A stretch of DNA of 64,000 nt from Roseihalotalea indica (GCF_022458895.1 NZ_JAINFL010000005.1:496001-560000); one strand, 5' to 3'; counted from the stretch's first letter, positions 38,257 to 48,475 are shown. The notes: generated from the sequence alone by a model not told the origin. Numbers and translations: made by a program.

Positions 38257-39285
38257 ATGAATATAGAATCAGAGGTTTCGCTAAAAGCTTATAACACATT
38301 TGGTATTGAAGCCACCGCACGTCATTTTGTGCAGATAAATTCAGTTGAGGAGCTTCAGGAAGTGCTTCGAAGCAAACAGTGGCAGAATACCCCCAAGCTC
38401 ATAGTAGGTGGCGGAAGTAATTTGCTGTTTACCAGGCATTTTGATGGACTAGTTATTAAAATGAGCATTCAAGGTATTGAGGTTATTGAGGAGAATGAAG
38501 AGTCTGTCTGGGTCCGGTCGGGGGCTGGTGAGAATTGGCATGAGTTGGTTATGTACTGTATTGAACACGGATGGGGAGGTGTTGAGAACCTGTCGTTAAT
38601 CCCAGGCACAGTAGGGGCTGCACCCATGCAGAATATCGGGGCGTACGGGGTAGAGATCAAAGATGTATTTGAGTCTTTGGAGGCCATTAATAGTACTACC
38701 GGAGATTTGCGAGTCTTCACGGGTGAAGAGTGCAAGTTTGGTTACCGGGAAAGTGTATTTAAAAACATTTATAAGGGGCAATACATTATTACCTCAGTAG
38801 TATTTAAACTCAGCAAGAGGCCGGTGATCAACACTTCTTACGGTGCTATTGAAAGCACGCTGATCCAACGTTTAGGAGAAGATGCATTGAAACAGGCTAA
38901 TATTCGCGATGTAAGCGAAGCGGTAATGCATATTCGTCGTAGTAAGTTGCCCGATCCTTCGTTAATTGGCAATGCCGGGAGCTTCTTTAAAAATCCAATC
39001 ATCACACAAGCACAATTTGAGAAACTGAAACAGGCTTACCCATCGGTGCCTAATTATCCGTTGTCTGATCAGGAAGTGAAAATTCCCGCCGGTTGGTTAA
39101 TTGAGCAGGCCGGATGGAAAGGTAAGCGATTTGGTAGCGTAGGGGTGCATGAGCAGCAAGCGCTAGTGTTGGTAAATCATGGAGGGGCTACTGGAGAGTC
39201 GGTCAAGAAATTAGCACTCGATATTCAGGCATCGGTAAAGGAGAAATTCGGGGTTGAGATTGAGCCGGAAGTCAATATGATTTAA
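38257..39285 (+). CDS. murB: UDP-N-acetylenolpyruvoylglucosamine reductase MurB
   Basis: Peptidoglycan precursor synthesis: NADPH-dependent reduction to UDP-MurNAc. 342 aa, the length of type I (E. coli-like) MurB. FAD-binding YNTFGIEATA, VGGGSNLLF, IPGTVGAAPMQNIGAYG, the CKFGYRESVFK arginine, and the catalytic serine in GNAGSFFKNP are all present. It stands alone between two non-coding stretches. Confidence 0.96.
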   Translation: MNIESEVSLKAYNTFGIEATARHFVQINSVEELQEVLRSKQWQNTPKLIVGGGSNLLFTRHFDGLVIKMSIQGIEVIEENEESVWVRSGAGENWHELVMYCIEHGWGGVENLSLIPGTVGAAPMQNIGAYGVEIKDVFESLEAINSTTGDLRVFTGEECKFGYRESVFKNIYKGQYIITSVVFKLSKRPVINTSYGAIESTLIQRLGEDALKQANIRDVSEAVMHIRRSKLPDPSLIGNAGSFFKNPIITQAQFEKLKQAYPSVPNYPLSDQEVKIPAGWLIEQAGWKGKRFGSVGVHEQQALVLVNHGGATGESVKKLALDIQASVKEKFGVEIEPEVNMI

Positions 39286-40263
39286 TTACGTACGCTTGCC
39301 ATTGTCCAAAGGGTTTCATTTACTCAGTAAGTGAATGATGTTTGGTGCATTTTTATTTATCTATTCTGTATGAGCATTTATTCAATGCTATTAGCCCTTC
39401 TCCTAGCCAACTTTGAGCTGCTCAACCCACCAATAAAAATCAGGTCTTAAGAATGCTCTCAGAGCATGCCAATAAAGTAAATTACCTACTATAGGGTATT
39501 GACTTTGTTATAGAAAAGATGGTTATTCACTAAATAACATTGTTGAAAATTACTTTTTGAATAGGCTGAACAAAGAATATCATTCAGAAAATGTATTTTT
39601 TTGTAAATAAAGTGAATAGAGGAAGCATGCATTTAGTATCGTAAATTGTTGGAATGAGTATAGGGGCCAGATAACGTTCATTTGGAATTTTTCGCTCATT
39701 TCTGGTAATCTGGGCGCTCTCACTGAATAGTATATTGCCATCTGTTATTCTACAATGCATTAGCCCCCACGGTGTATTTTCAGCAGATTGATAAAATAGT
39801 AACGACAACGCTTAAAGCTCTCTTCTAATACCTATTCCTCTATTTGCTAATAATAGAGTGCAAGCAAGTAGGCGGTAAGTGGTATGACTGAGAAGACTTC
39901 ATGAATTTTATTGGTGACGAAATGTCTGCTTTATAAAATAGCAGAGAATCGGCAATAGGGTAAGCTACATTCTGCTCAACCATAAGTATGGTATAATGGT
40001 CAGAGGGTGTTCTAATAGGTTAGACATTATTCTGATTTCTTTTAATGACATACCAGGGAGCAAGTGTCAGGAGGCTTTGTATGAGACCTTCCTCCTGTTA
40101 ACAGCCTCCAGTAACGCTTAACTGCCCGGTCAGACCTGTCCGGTCGGATAAGGCTTTCAAAAGAAAAAGGCTGATTCAATAATGATCGGAATAAAGCCTA
40201 GTAGGCTTAGGTATTTTTTAAGATGTAACCACACACAATTTTTATAACCAAACAACAGATCAC
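39286..40263. other. 978-nt non-coding region upstream of the cohesin-dockerin protein
   Basis: No convincing gene: the longest ORF (74 codons, minus strand, 39584-39808) shows no family features. Structures seen: the near-palindrome ATGCTCTCAGAGCAT at 39453-39467, and near 40068-40109 a GC-richer cluster in which one strand can pair with either of two others (reported separately). No TAnnTTTG box was identified before 40264. Confidence 0.55.
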
Positions 40264-43200
40264 ATGAAAGCCTTCACAACCATCTTATTGATTGCCCTCT
40301 TGGGGTGCTCGTCGGGTTGGGCACAAACGGCGGTGCCCAAAAAAATAATGACCCCAGTAAGGGCCGATACTTCGGCAGCTTTACGTGAAATGAGCCAGCG
40401 ATTAACCCCGAGAATGACTCCGCCCAAACAAAGCGAACAAACCATTGAAGTGCCCATGAGGCCATCACCCCTTAGAGATCAGAACAAAGCCAGAACAGGA
40501 GGAAAGGATGCCGTCAAGCCCGATCCTGCCTGGCAGCAAGCGCAGGGCAGACTAAATTTGGGAACTTCCATCAACTTTGAAGGTCTAAGTGATTTAGATA
40601 ACGAGAATGTGAATGGGTTCCGTCTGGTACCTCCTGACCCTAATGGGGACGTCGGTCCTAATCACTATGTGCAGATGATCAATACACTGTTTGCCGTGTA
40701 TGATAAGGCTGGCAACCAGTTGCTAGGGCCTTTACCGAACAATGCGTTATGGGCCGGATTCGGTGGCCCATGTGAGTTTGACAACGATGGCGACCCTATA
40801 GTGCTTTATGACCCTTTGGCCGACCGGTGGTTACTAACTCAATTTACCCGCACCAGCGGGTTTTCCATTTGCCTGGCCTGTTCTGAGACCCCTGACCCCA
40901 CCGGAGCTTATTATCGTTATGAGTTTCCGTTTGATGATTTTCCGGATTATCCTAAATACGGGGTTTGGCCTGATGCCTACTACGCTACTTTCCGGGTATT
41001 CGGAGAAGATTTTGATATGGTGGCTGCTGCACTGGAGCGTGAAAAAATGCTGGTAGGGGACTCTTCTGCCCAGATAGTATTGTTTTCCATCAGCGATGCG
41101 CTCGCTCCTACATTAATAGACGGTGTACTCCCGGTAGATCTGGACGGTCCACCGCCACCCGAAGGCACCCCCGGCCTGTTCCTGGGCCACCAGGATGATG
41201 CCTTTACCGGTGCAGAGGAAGACCGCTTAGTATTATTTGAGCTGAGTGTAGACTGGGACAACCTGAGCAATACCACCTTCGATGGCCCGACATTCCTCCC
41301 TACGGATTCCTTTGATATTGATATCTCGTTCGTACCTCAACCTGACCCCGGAGAGCCACTCACTTCACTTTCTGAATTTATGATGTACCGGTTGGCATTC
41401 CGAAACTTCGGAACGCACATGTCGATGGTAACAAACCATACCGTAGATGTGGGTGATTTTGATAACCATGCGGGCATTCGCTGGTATGAGCTTCGTAATG
41501 AAGGGAGTGGATGGGATATCTTTCAGCAGGGCACTTATGCCCCAACGGCTGATCATCGGTGGATGGGTAGTATTGCTATGGATGGGGCCGGAAATATTGC
41601 TTTAGGCTATTCCGTAACCAATAATTCACTTTTCCCCTCTATACGCTATACCGGGCGCACTGCTAATGCACTGCTTGGTGAGATGAATATCTTTGAGCAA
41701 AGTATCATTGAAGGAACAGGAGCTCAGCTAGAGAGCTTTAACCGCTGGGGAGATTATACCATGATGGCTGTAGACCCTACCGATGAGGCTACATTCTGGT
41801 TTACCAATGAGTATTATGACGAAACCAGTGAGTTTAACTTTAAAACTCGTATTGCGGCCTTTGACTTGGAGCCTTTACCGGGAGCACAGATTCAAGTGCT
41901 TCCCCTCAATGTGGATTTCGGATTAACCCCCGTCGGTGAGGTTACCGGTCCCATAACTATTTCAATGAGCAATGTCGGCGATGAAGATTTGATCATTACG
42001 GATATCTCCGATCCAGGGCCAGATTTCAGTCTGAGTAATGTGCCTTCGTTGCCTTTAACAATTCCATCGTTTAGCACCGAAAGCTTTGAAGTAATATTTA
42101 ATCCTACCACGGGGGGCAATACATCTGCCGTAATTTCTATTAACAGTAATGATGCTGATGACCCGGTAATAGAGGTTGTGTTGGAAGGCGAAGGAATAGA
42201 TTTCACCGCTGCCGATGCATTAATCTGGGATCCTACCGCAACCATTACCAGCCAGCAGGTAGTTGAGCAGGCAGCCAGCAATAAACAAGACGAACTAACG
42301 GAGACAGAAGCTCGGGATTTGCTGGAAAACCAAGCGGTAAGCACCAATGAGATTGCTGATGCTCTAAATGCCAACGGTGTATCCAGCGTAATCTTAACTA
42401 CTGCCTCATTACCAAGCCCTATTCCTTCCAATCTTCGCTATCTCTTTGTGGTACTGGGGCAGTTTCCCGCAAATTTTGTCATACTAGATGATAGGCCGGA
42501 GGCCTTAACCATCATTGATTATATTAACAACGGTGGAAATGTGTATATGGAAGGAGGGGATACTTGGTTTTATGACCCTCAGAATGGTGGCTATGATTTT
42601 AATACAACCTTTGGCATTGAGCCGGTAAATGACGGGGCGTCCGAAGGCGAGCTTATGCGTATTCTGGGGTCAAATATAGCCGAAGGAATAGATTTAGACT
42701 ACAATATAGGTACCGATAGCTATCCGGATCATATAAACCCAACCGGGACCGGATTCCTGATACATACCAACATCAATGACTCAACCTTTAACTGCGGGGT
42801 GGCCAACTCACCAGAAATGGCGGACTCTCTGGCAGAGGGAAGAACCGTGGGCGTATCCTTTGAATTTGGGCAACTTATAGACGGGGATTCATCAAATACG
42901 AAAGCAGCTTTAATGAGCCGATACCTTGATTTCTTTGACAATGGATATGCCGAGGCTGGAATCGTAGCAGAAGTAGTATGCCCGGGGCAAATATTTCAGG
43001 GGTGTCCGGTGTCTCTTGACATTCAAATTGATGTAAGTGAATCGCCCGAGTTGTTGGGGAGCTTTACCGGTAGCCTAATGTGGGACCCCGACTTGCTTGA
43101 GTATGTCGGTGATTCAGGCATACAATCTGACTTTATTGGGCTGGTCAACGATCAGAATGCTGATGATGGGCGGTTGGTATTTAATGGGGCTAAACCTTCG

Positions 43201-44385
43201 GGGGCCGAAGGGCAGGTTCAAATAATTACTGTAGAATTTAATGTAATAGGTGATCTGGACGATAGTGGTATGCTCGACCTGGAGTTCTCAGCTATGAATG
43301 CCGCCTTAACTTTTGTGGACCTACTGCCCGATGTTGCGGTAAACGATTGTAGCTTTACGATCAATGAATCAACATTCTTGCTGGGCGATCTGAATGGCGA
43401 TCAGCTAGTCAATTCAGCGGATGCTTTAATTTGCTTGTCATATGATGCTGGTATTGATATTCCGGAAGAATTCGAGGCCCGCATCAATGCCGGTTTGGGC
43501 GACGTGAATGGAGATATGGTGACCAATTCGGCAGACTGCCTTATTATTTTGACCTACGACGTAGGTACTCCGGTGCCCTACCCGGTAGGAGAACCGGTTT
43601 GTCCGAAGTCCGACATTCCAATAGCTCAGTTACAACGAACTTACTTCACTGCTTCGTTGGGCGCTGGTGGGCAAGTTACGGCAACCGCCGAGCCGGTTAA
43701 TAATAACGTTGGCTATGGAAATTATATAGAAGTGCCGGTAGTGGTTACCATGCAGGAAGTGAAAGAACAGCTAGGAAGCTTTACGGCCACCCTGGAGTGG
43801 GACCCTGAAGTGTTACAATTTGAAGGATTCACTGGTGGAAGTTCAAATGGCTTTAGTAGCCCTGTGGTGAATACTGCCCAGGCGGGAGGAGGAAAGATCA
43901 TTTTTGCGCATGCTCAGGTGCGGGATACTGAAGCTTCGGTAAACGTGCTGAATGTAAAGTTTAAAGCGATTGGAGAGATTGGAGCTGCCAGTCAACTGGA
44001 TGTAAACCTGCAAACCCTCACGGCACAAAATAACTTTTATGACTTGTTGCCCCTGTGGAAGTCTGACCCTGAACAGTATGAAGCTAAGCTAACCGTTACC
44101 CCTGAAGGGTTTGGGTTAGGTCAGAACTTTCCGAACCCCTTCAGTCCCGAAACAGAGATTAACTACCAGTTACCGGAAAGCGGTAATATTAACCTCTCGG
44201 TGTATACAATATCCGGGCAGTTGGTTCGGGTGTTAATAAACAGGGAAGCTACAGCCGGAAGTTATACCACCACCTGGGATGGTCGAAATCACGACGGTGA
44301 AAAAGTAGGCTTTGGTACCTATATTCTTAGAATGGTATCCGGTGATTTTGTGGTAGACCGGAAGATGATTTACCAACGAGAATAG
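40264..44385 (+). CDS. T9SS-secreted protein with cohesin–dockerin–cohesin modules
   Basis: 1373 aa, exported (signal peptide ending SGWAQ, ~21). Order: a β-rich, propeller-like domain (~100-540; PDPNGDVGPNHYVQ); a choice-of-anchor D/ASH-like Ig domain (~542-642; VDFGLTPVGEVTGP); an α/β domain (~645-895); cohesin-like β-sandwich 1 (~900-1032; GSFTGSLMWDPDLLEY); a dockerin type I pair (~1040-1107; GDLNGDQLVNSADAL and GDVNGDMVTNSADCL); cohesin-like 2 (~1142-1275; GSFTATLEWDPEVLQF); and a T9SS type A sorting domain (~1289-1373; FPNPFSPETEINYQLP, VDRKMIY). T9SS would export and anchor it at the surface. No catalytic motif is recognised. A strong terminator follows. Confidence 0.88.
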   Translation: MKAFTTILLIALLGCSSGWAQTAVPKKIMTPVRADTSAALREMSQRLTPRMTPPKQSEQTIEVPMRPSPLRDQNKARTGGKDAVKPDPAWQQAQGRLNLGTSINFEGLSDLDNENVNGFRLVPPDPNGDVGPNHYVQMINTLFAVYDKAGNQLLGPLPNNALWAGFGGPCEFDNDGDPIVLYDPLADRWLLTQFTRTSGFSICLACSETPDPTGAYYRYEFPFDDFPDYPKYGVWPDAYYATFRVFGEDFDMVAAALEREKMLVGDSSAQIVLFSISDALAPTLIDGVLPVDLDGPPPPEGTPGLFLGHQDDAFTGAEEDRLVLFELSVDWDNLSNTTFDGPTFLPTDSFDIDISFVPQPDPGEPLTSLSEFMMYRLAFRNFGTHMSMVTNHTVDVGDFDNHAGIRWYELRNEGSGWDIFQQGTYAPTADHRWMGSIAMDGAGNIALGYSVTNNSLFPSIRYTGRTANALLGEMNIFEQSIIEGTGAQLESFNRWGDYTMMAVDPTDEATFWFTNEYYDETSEFNFKTRIAAFDLEPLPGAQIQVLPLNVDFGLTPVGEVTGPITISMSNVGDEDLIITDISDPGPDFSLSNVPSLPLTIPSFSTESFEVIFNPTTGGNTSAVISINSNDADDPVIEVVLEGEGIDFTAADALIWDPTATITSQQVVEQAASNKQDELTETEARDLLENQAVSTNEIADALNANGVSSVILTTASLPSPIPSNLRYLFVVLGQFPANFVILDDRPEALTIIDYINNGGNVYMEGGDTWFYDPQNGGYDFNTTFGIEPVNDGASEGELMRILGSNIAEGIDLDYNIGTDSYPDHINPTGTGFLIHTNINDSTFNCGVANSPEMADSLAEGRTVGVSFEFGQLIDGDSSNTKAALMSRYLDFFDNGYAEAGIVAEVVCPGQIFQGCPVSLDIQIDVSESPELLGSFTGSLMWDPDLLEYVGDSGIQSDFIGLVNDQNADDGRLVFNGAKPSGAEGQVQIITVEFNVIGDLDDSGMLDLEFSAMNAALTFVDLLPDVAVNDCSFTINESTFLLGDLNGDQLVNSADALICLSYDAGIDIPEEFEARINAGLGDVNGDMVTNSADCLIILTYDVGTPVPYPVGEPVCPKSDIPIAQLQRTYFTASLGAGGQVTATAEPVNNNVGYGNYIEVPVVVTMQEVKEQLGSFTATLEWDPEVLQFEGFTGGSSNGFSSPVVNTAQAGGGKIIFAHAQVRDTEASVNVLNVKFKAIGEIGAASQLDVNLQTLTAQNNFYDLLPLWKSDPEQYEAKLTVTPEGFGLGQNFPNPFSPETEINYQLPESGNINLSVYTISGQLVRVLINREATAGSYTTTWDGRNHDGEKVGFGTYILRMVSGDFVVDRKMIYQRE

Positions 44386-44445
44386 AATAGGCAACGATAA
44401 TAATAGACAAGCAGTATTTCACGTTTCAGTAAGGAACTTTCGACT

Positions 44446-44478
44446 AAAAATCTGGTGGCGAGTGGTCACCAGATTTTT
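44446..44478 (+). terminator. intrinsic terminator
   Basis: Perfect 12-bp stem (AAAAATCTGGTG at 44446-44457; CACCAGATTTTT at 44467-44478) with a 9-nt loop and T/A-rich arms. It ends the cohesin-dockerin gene and could work in both directions. Confidence 0.88.
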
Positions 44479-44554
44479 AATTTTGAACAAAATAATAGTA
44501 TTTTTCCGTACATTTACGCGAATTTTAATGATTAATTCTTAAACTATTTAAAAG

Positions 44555-45091
44555 ATGAAGCGAAATATTCTTTACATGACATTAACCCTCTTAGTATGTT
44601 GTTTCTTTGGCCAGGCAGTGTTGGCGCAGAAAGCTTTAGAGCCAAAGCCCAGCCCCATGAGCGTGGCTGCCATGAAACAGGGTGATGCCTACGTAAAAGT
44701 AATGTATTCTCGTCCTCACAAGCGCGACCGGAAAGTATTTGGTGGCTTAGTGCCCTTCGGGGAGGTATGGAGATTAGGTGCCAACGAAGCTACCGAGATC
44801 ACGCTGACTGAAGACTTGATGATCAATGGTAACAAACTGGAAGCCGGGACTTACTCTATGTATGCTATTCCTGAGAAAGATAAGTGGACTTTGATTTTTA
44901 ATAACGCTTTGGGTGAATGGGGCCACTATAATTATAAAGAGGATATGGATGTACTTCGGGTAGATGTGTCTACATCTAAATCCGATGAGAGCTACGAGCC
45001 TTTTACCATCATGTTCAATGAAGCCGGTACGGAAATGATCATAGTTTGGGAAGATACCCAAGTCGTTGTACCAGTTAGCGTAAGCGCTTAA
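44555..45091 (+). CDS. DUF2911 family exported protein
   Basis: 178 aa; signal peptide ending VLAQ (~25). The DUF2911 pattern is complete: VMYSRPHKRDRKVFGGLVPF, VWRLGANEATEITL, a G-N-K-L-E-A-G-T-Y-S-M-Y strand and W-T-L-I-F-N-N. A small β-sandwich of unknown function widespread in Bacteroidota, here in its single-domain form. It is preceded by a TACATTTA (near 44510), one base off the -7 consensus, and followed by a long hairpin terminator. Confidence 0.9.
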   Translation: MKRNILYMTLTLLVCCFFGQAVLAQKALEPKPSPMSVAAMKQGDAYVKVMYSRPHKRDRKVFGGLVPFGEVWRLGANEATEITLTEDLMINGNKLEAGTYSMYAIPEKDKWTLIFNNALGEWGHYNYKEDMDVLRVDVSTSKSDESYEPFTIMFNEAGTEMIIVWEDTQVVVPVSVSA

Positions 45092-45104
45092 TATCTGGAT
45101 AGCA

Positions 45105-45172
45105 ATAGGCCGTAGGCGGTTGTCACGCATGAATAAGGTAACTGACAACCACCTACGGCTTATCATTTTTTT
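45105..45172 (+). terminator. long hairpin terminator between DUF2911 and glmS
   Basis: 17-bp stem with one mismatch (45109-45125 with 45143-45159), extendable by four weaker pairs, loop of 17 nt, then ATCATTTTTTTA. Ends the plus-strand DUF2911 transcript; on the minus strand there is no T-run, so it is a weaker signal for glmS. Confidence 0.85.
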
Positions 45173-47018
45173 ACTCTACCGTTACTGATTTAGCCAGGTT
45201 ACGTGGCTGATCTACATTACAACCCCGCATCACCGCAATGTGGTACGACAGTAGTTGTAGCGGAACCACCGATACCAACGGAGTCAATAGCTGATTAGTA
45301 GCCGGAATCTCCAGTACATAATCAGCCATGTTGGCAATTAGCTCATCTCCTTCAGTAACCACCGCAATCACCTGTCCCTTCCGGGCTTTCACTTCCTGAA
45401 TGTTAGAGACCACCTTCTCGTAAGAGCTGTCCTGGGTAGCAATAACTACCACTGGCATTTCCTCATCTATCAGTGCAATCGGGCCGTGCTTCATCTCGGC
45501 GGCAGGGTATCCCTCCGCATGAATGTAGCTTATCTCTTTTAGCTTCAACGCTCCCTCCAGGGCTACCGGAAAATTGTGTCCCCGACCCAGGTAAATAGCG
45601 TTAGTAGCATTTTTATAAATGGCTGAGATGTATTCTACCTGCTCGTTCAACTGAAGGGCCTTCTCTACCTTAGCCGGTATTTCACTCATCTCCTGCAACA
45701 ACTGCTGGTAAGTATACTGATCAACGGTGCCTTTCTGAAAGCCCACCTGTATGGCAAACATAGTGAGCACGGTCAGTTGAGCCGTAAAAGCCTTGGTGCT
45801 GGCAACGCCAATTTCCGGCCCGGCATGGGTGTAGGAACCGGCGTGCGACGCTCGGGCAATAGAAGAACCTACCACATTACAAACCCCCAGCACAATAGCG
45901 CCCTGGGCTTTCGCCAGTTCAATAGCCGCCAGTGTATCAGCAGTTTCCCCCGATTGGGATATGGCAATCACCACATCACCGGGTGTGATCACTGGATTGC
46001 GGTATCGGAACTCTGAGGCATATTCTACCTCTACCGGAATGCGGCAAAGATCCTCAAAAATGTACTCGGCCACCAGTCCAGCATGCCAGGATGTACCGCA
46101 GGCAATGATGATAATACGGTTGGCATCTACCATATTATCTACATAGTCCCGGATGCCACCCAGCATCATGGTATTGGTTTCGGCATTAAGGCGCCCCCGC
46201 ATACAATCACTAATAGACTTGGGCTGCTCGTATATCTCTTTGAGCATAAAATGATCAAACCCTCCTTTTTCAATGGCCTCTAGCTCTATATCCAGGGTTT
46301 GAATGTAAGGGTTCGTCGTATGCTCCGTATGAATATCCTTAATAAGGAACTGACCATCTTTAATGACACACACCTCATTATCATTCAAATACACTACATC
46401 GCTGGTGTATTCTACAATCGGAGTAGCATCAGAGGCCAGGAAGAACTCATCTTTACCCAGCCCCAGCACTAACGGACTGCCCTTACGGGCTGCAATCAGA
46501 GTGTGGGGGTCATCAGCCGAGACTACCGCAATGGCGTATGCGCCTACTACCCGGGTAAGAGCCACGCGTACGGCCTCTTCCAGTGAGTAACCCTGGTGCT
46601 CCTTAATATCTTCAATAAAGTGAATCAGTACTTCAGTGTCGGTTTCACTTTCAAACTGATGACCTTTGGTGATCAGTTCTTTGCGCAGGGCATCATAGTT
46701 TTCAATGATGCCGTTGTGGATGATAGCCAGTCGGTGATTGCCTGAGAAGTGAGGATGGGCATTTACATCATTAGGTTCGCCGTGTGTAGCCCAACGAGTG
46801 TGCCCAATGCCTAACTGAGCGTGCAGCTTATCCTGCCCAACCTCATGTAAGTAATTTTCCAGTTCAGAGACTTTACCCTTCTTTTTATAAACAGACAGCG
46901 AGCCATTCATCAGTGCCAGACCAGCACTGTCGTACCCCCGGTATTCCAGGCGTTTTAAGCCCTTCAAAATAACCGAATGCGCTGATCGGTGTCCTATATA
47001 TGCAACAATACCACACAT
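45171..47018 (-). CDS. glmS: glutamine–fructose-6-phosphate aminotransferase (isomerizing)
   Basis: First step of UDP-GlcNAc synthesis. 615 aa. N-terminal class II glutaminase with nucleophile Cys2 (MCGIVAYIG, YRGYDSAG, GHTRWATHGEP), two SIS isomerase domains (IACGTSWHAG, ISQSGETADT, EIGVASTKAFTAQ) and the C-terminal LAKSVTVE expected for GlmS. The 224 nt upstream show no glmS ribozyme-like element. It lies downstream of the GlmU-family gene on the same strand, consistent with a shared role in aminosugar nucleotide supply. Confidence 0.97.
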   Translation of the reverse strand: MCGIVAYIGHRSAHSVILKGLKRLEYRGYDSAGLALMNGSLSVYKKKGKVSELENYLHEVGQDKLHAQLGIGHTRWATHGEPNDVNAHPHFSGNHRLAIIHNGIIENYDALRKELITKGHQFESETDTEVLIHFIEDIKEHQGYSLEEAVRVALTRVVGAYAIAVVSADDPHTLIAARKGSPLVLGLGKDEFFLASDATPIVEYTSDVVYLNDNEVCVIKDGQFLIKDIHTEHTTNPYIQTLDIELEAIEKGGFDHFMLKEIYEQPKSISDCMRGRLNAETNTMMLGGIRDYVDNMVDANRIIIIACGTSWHAGLVAEYIFEDLCRIPVEVEYASEFRYRNPVITPGDVVIAISQSGETADTLAAIELAKAQGAIVLGVCNVVGSSIARASHAGSYTHAGPEIGVASTKAFTAQLTVLTMFAIQVGFQKGTVDQYTYQQLLQEMSEIPAKVEKALQLNEQVEYISAIYKNATNAIYLGRGHNFPVALEGALKLKEISYIHAEGYPAAEMKHGPIALIDEEMPVVVIATQDSSYEKVVSNIQEVKARKGQVIAVVTEGDELIANMADYVLEIPATNQLLTPLVSVVPLQLLSYHIAVMRGCNVDQPRNLAKSVTVE

Positions 47019-47242
47019 AAAATCAGTGTTTAGTTAATAGTGTTAATAATGTATTACCAAATACGGTGCTATAATTTGTGAAGAGTGTTGTATTATCAGA
47101 AGATTGTTTGGTTATAATCCGCTAAATCATCCTCTTGCTATTGGGTTTCCGTGATTTTACGAACCTAATGTGCTGGCGCGTATGAAAAATATCACTCATG
47201 ATCTGGATAGTACAGATGTAGTAAATCCCTAAAAACGCTACT

Positions 47243-48475
47243 TTACGCAATCTCAGAGGCCCGGTGGGTTGAAATATACTGAAGTATCTCCAGGTCAGCA
47301 GAGTCAGGAAGACGCTCGCGGCGGGCCAGCACCCGTTCCAGCACCTCTACTGCTTTCTCAAACCGGTACTCCTCCAACGACTGGCTGCCACCCCAGGAGA
47401 AGGACGGGACAAACTTAGGCAGAAAACCCCCGCCGAAAAGATTTGCGAAAACGCCTACAACAGTGCCAGTATTAAACATCGTATTGATGCCGCACTTGCT
47501 ATGGTCACCCATCATTAGCCCACAAAAGGTTTGTTCGGTGTCTTCAAACTGGTGGGTGCGGTAATCCCAGAGGCGTACCGACTGATAGTTGTTTTTCAGG
47601 TTGGAGGTATTAGTATCTGCGCCAAAGTTGCACCATTCGCCAATTACCGAATTGCCTAAAAAACCTTCGTGGCCTTTGTTACTGTTTGCCTGCACCACAA
47701 TGTTTTTCACTTCGCCGCCTACCTTAGAGTGGGGGCCGATAGTGCTGGCCTCCCGTATTTTAGCCCCCATGTTCACATGAGCATCTTCCAGCATGGCAAA
47801 GGGGCCTTTGATCACGGCATTCTCATGGATAGTGGCGTTCTTACCCAGATATACGGGGCCACTTTCTGCGTTAATAATGGCGGCTCGTACGCTCACTCCT
47901 TCCTCTACAAAGATATGTTTATCCTCATACGTTCGCGTGTAGGCATCGGTAATGGAGCCGGAAGAGCGGTTGCGGGTGATCCAGGCAAAGTCACTGTGAA
48001 TTTGATCACCATTTTGTAGAAAGATATCCCACGGATGTTGTATTTCATCAATAGGCTCGGAATATGAATGTGTGTGATAACCGGGAAGTGAGAGTGAAAT
48101 GCGGTTGGTTTCCTCCTCTTTTTGTACCAGCCGCTGAACATCCTCACCCGGCATGCGGGCTGCAATAAAGCAGTCACCTTGAGAAAGGATGGTGCGGGGG
48201 ACTAAGCTACGTACTTGCTGCACGAGTGCTTCGGTAGGGCAGACCGCCGGGTTCACGATCAGGTTATCATCTTCAATCACCAGCGGAAACTTTCGTTGCA
48301 GGTAGGGAACGGTAATATAAGAGGGGGACGCCGGAGCAGTAAACTCAGCCAGCCTCATCTGCCATTTCTCCCCCAGTGTTTTGATACCTACCCGTAAGGT
48401 AGCTACCGGGCGAGTGAAGGTAAACGGTTTAAGGGAAGCCCAACGATGGGGTATATCAATGAACGTTAAGTGCAT
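47243..48475 (-). CDS. GlmU-family putative sugar nucleotidyltransferase
   Basis: 410 aa. The N-terminal half is a degenerate nucleotidyltransferase-like domain (PVATLRVGIKTLGEKW) and the C-terminal half (~190-370) shows hexapeptide-repeat left-handed β-helix sequence (VYLGKNATIHENAVIKGPFA, IGPHSKVGGEVKN, NSVIGEWCNFGAD). This matches the Bacteroidota 'GlmU family protein' group, distinct from true GlmU. A role in sugar-nucleotide or aminosugar metabolism is likely given glmS downstream, but the exact reaction is unproven. The canonical GlmU N-terminal GxGTRM loop is absent. Confidence 0.86.
   Translation of the reverse strand: MHLTFIDIPHRWASLKPFTFTRPVATLRVGIKTLGEKWQMRLAEFTAPASPSYITVPYLQRKFPLVIEDDNLIVNPAVCPTEALVQQVRSLVPRTILSQGDCFIAARMPGEDVQRLVQKEEETNRISLSLPGYHTHSYSEPIDEIQHPWDIFLQNGDQIHSDFAWITRNRSSGSITDAYTRTYEDKHIFVEEGVSVRAAIINAESGPVYLGKNATIHENAVIKGPFAMLEDAHVNMGAKIREASTIGPHSKVGGEVKNIVVQANSNKGHEGFLGNSVIGEWCNFGADTNTSNLKNNYQSVRLWDYRTHQFEDTEQTFCGLMMGDHSKCGINTMFNTGTVVGVFANLFGGGFLPKFVPSFSWGGSQSLEEYRFEKAVEVLERVLARRERLPDSADLEILQYISTHRASEIA

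Noticed and set aside
39584..39808. 74-codon minus-strand ORF
   Set aside because: No family features, no promoter or ribosome site, atypical composition; probably chance in AT-rich DNA.
47019..47242. glmS ribozyme or riboswitch
   Set aside because: The ribozyme is a Firmicutes feature and lies upstream of glmS; this gap shows no matching conserved core.
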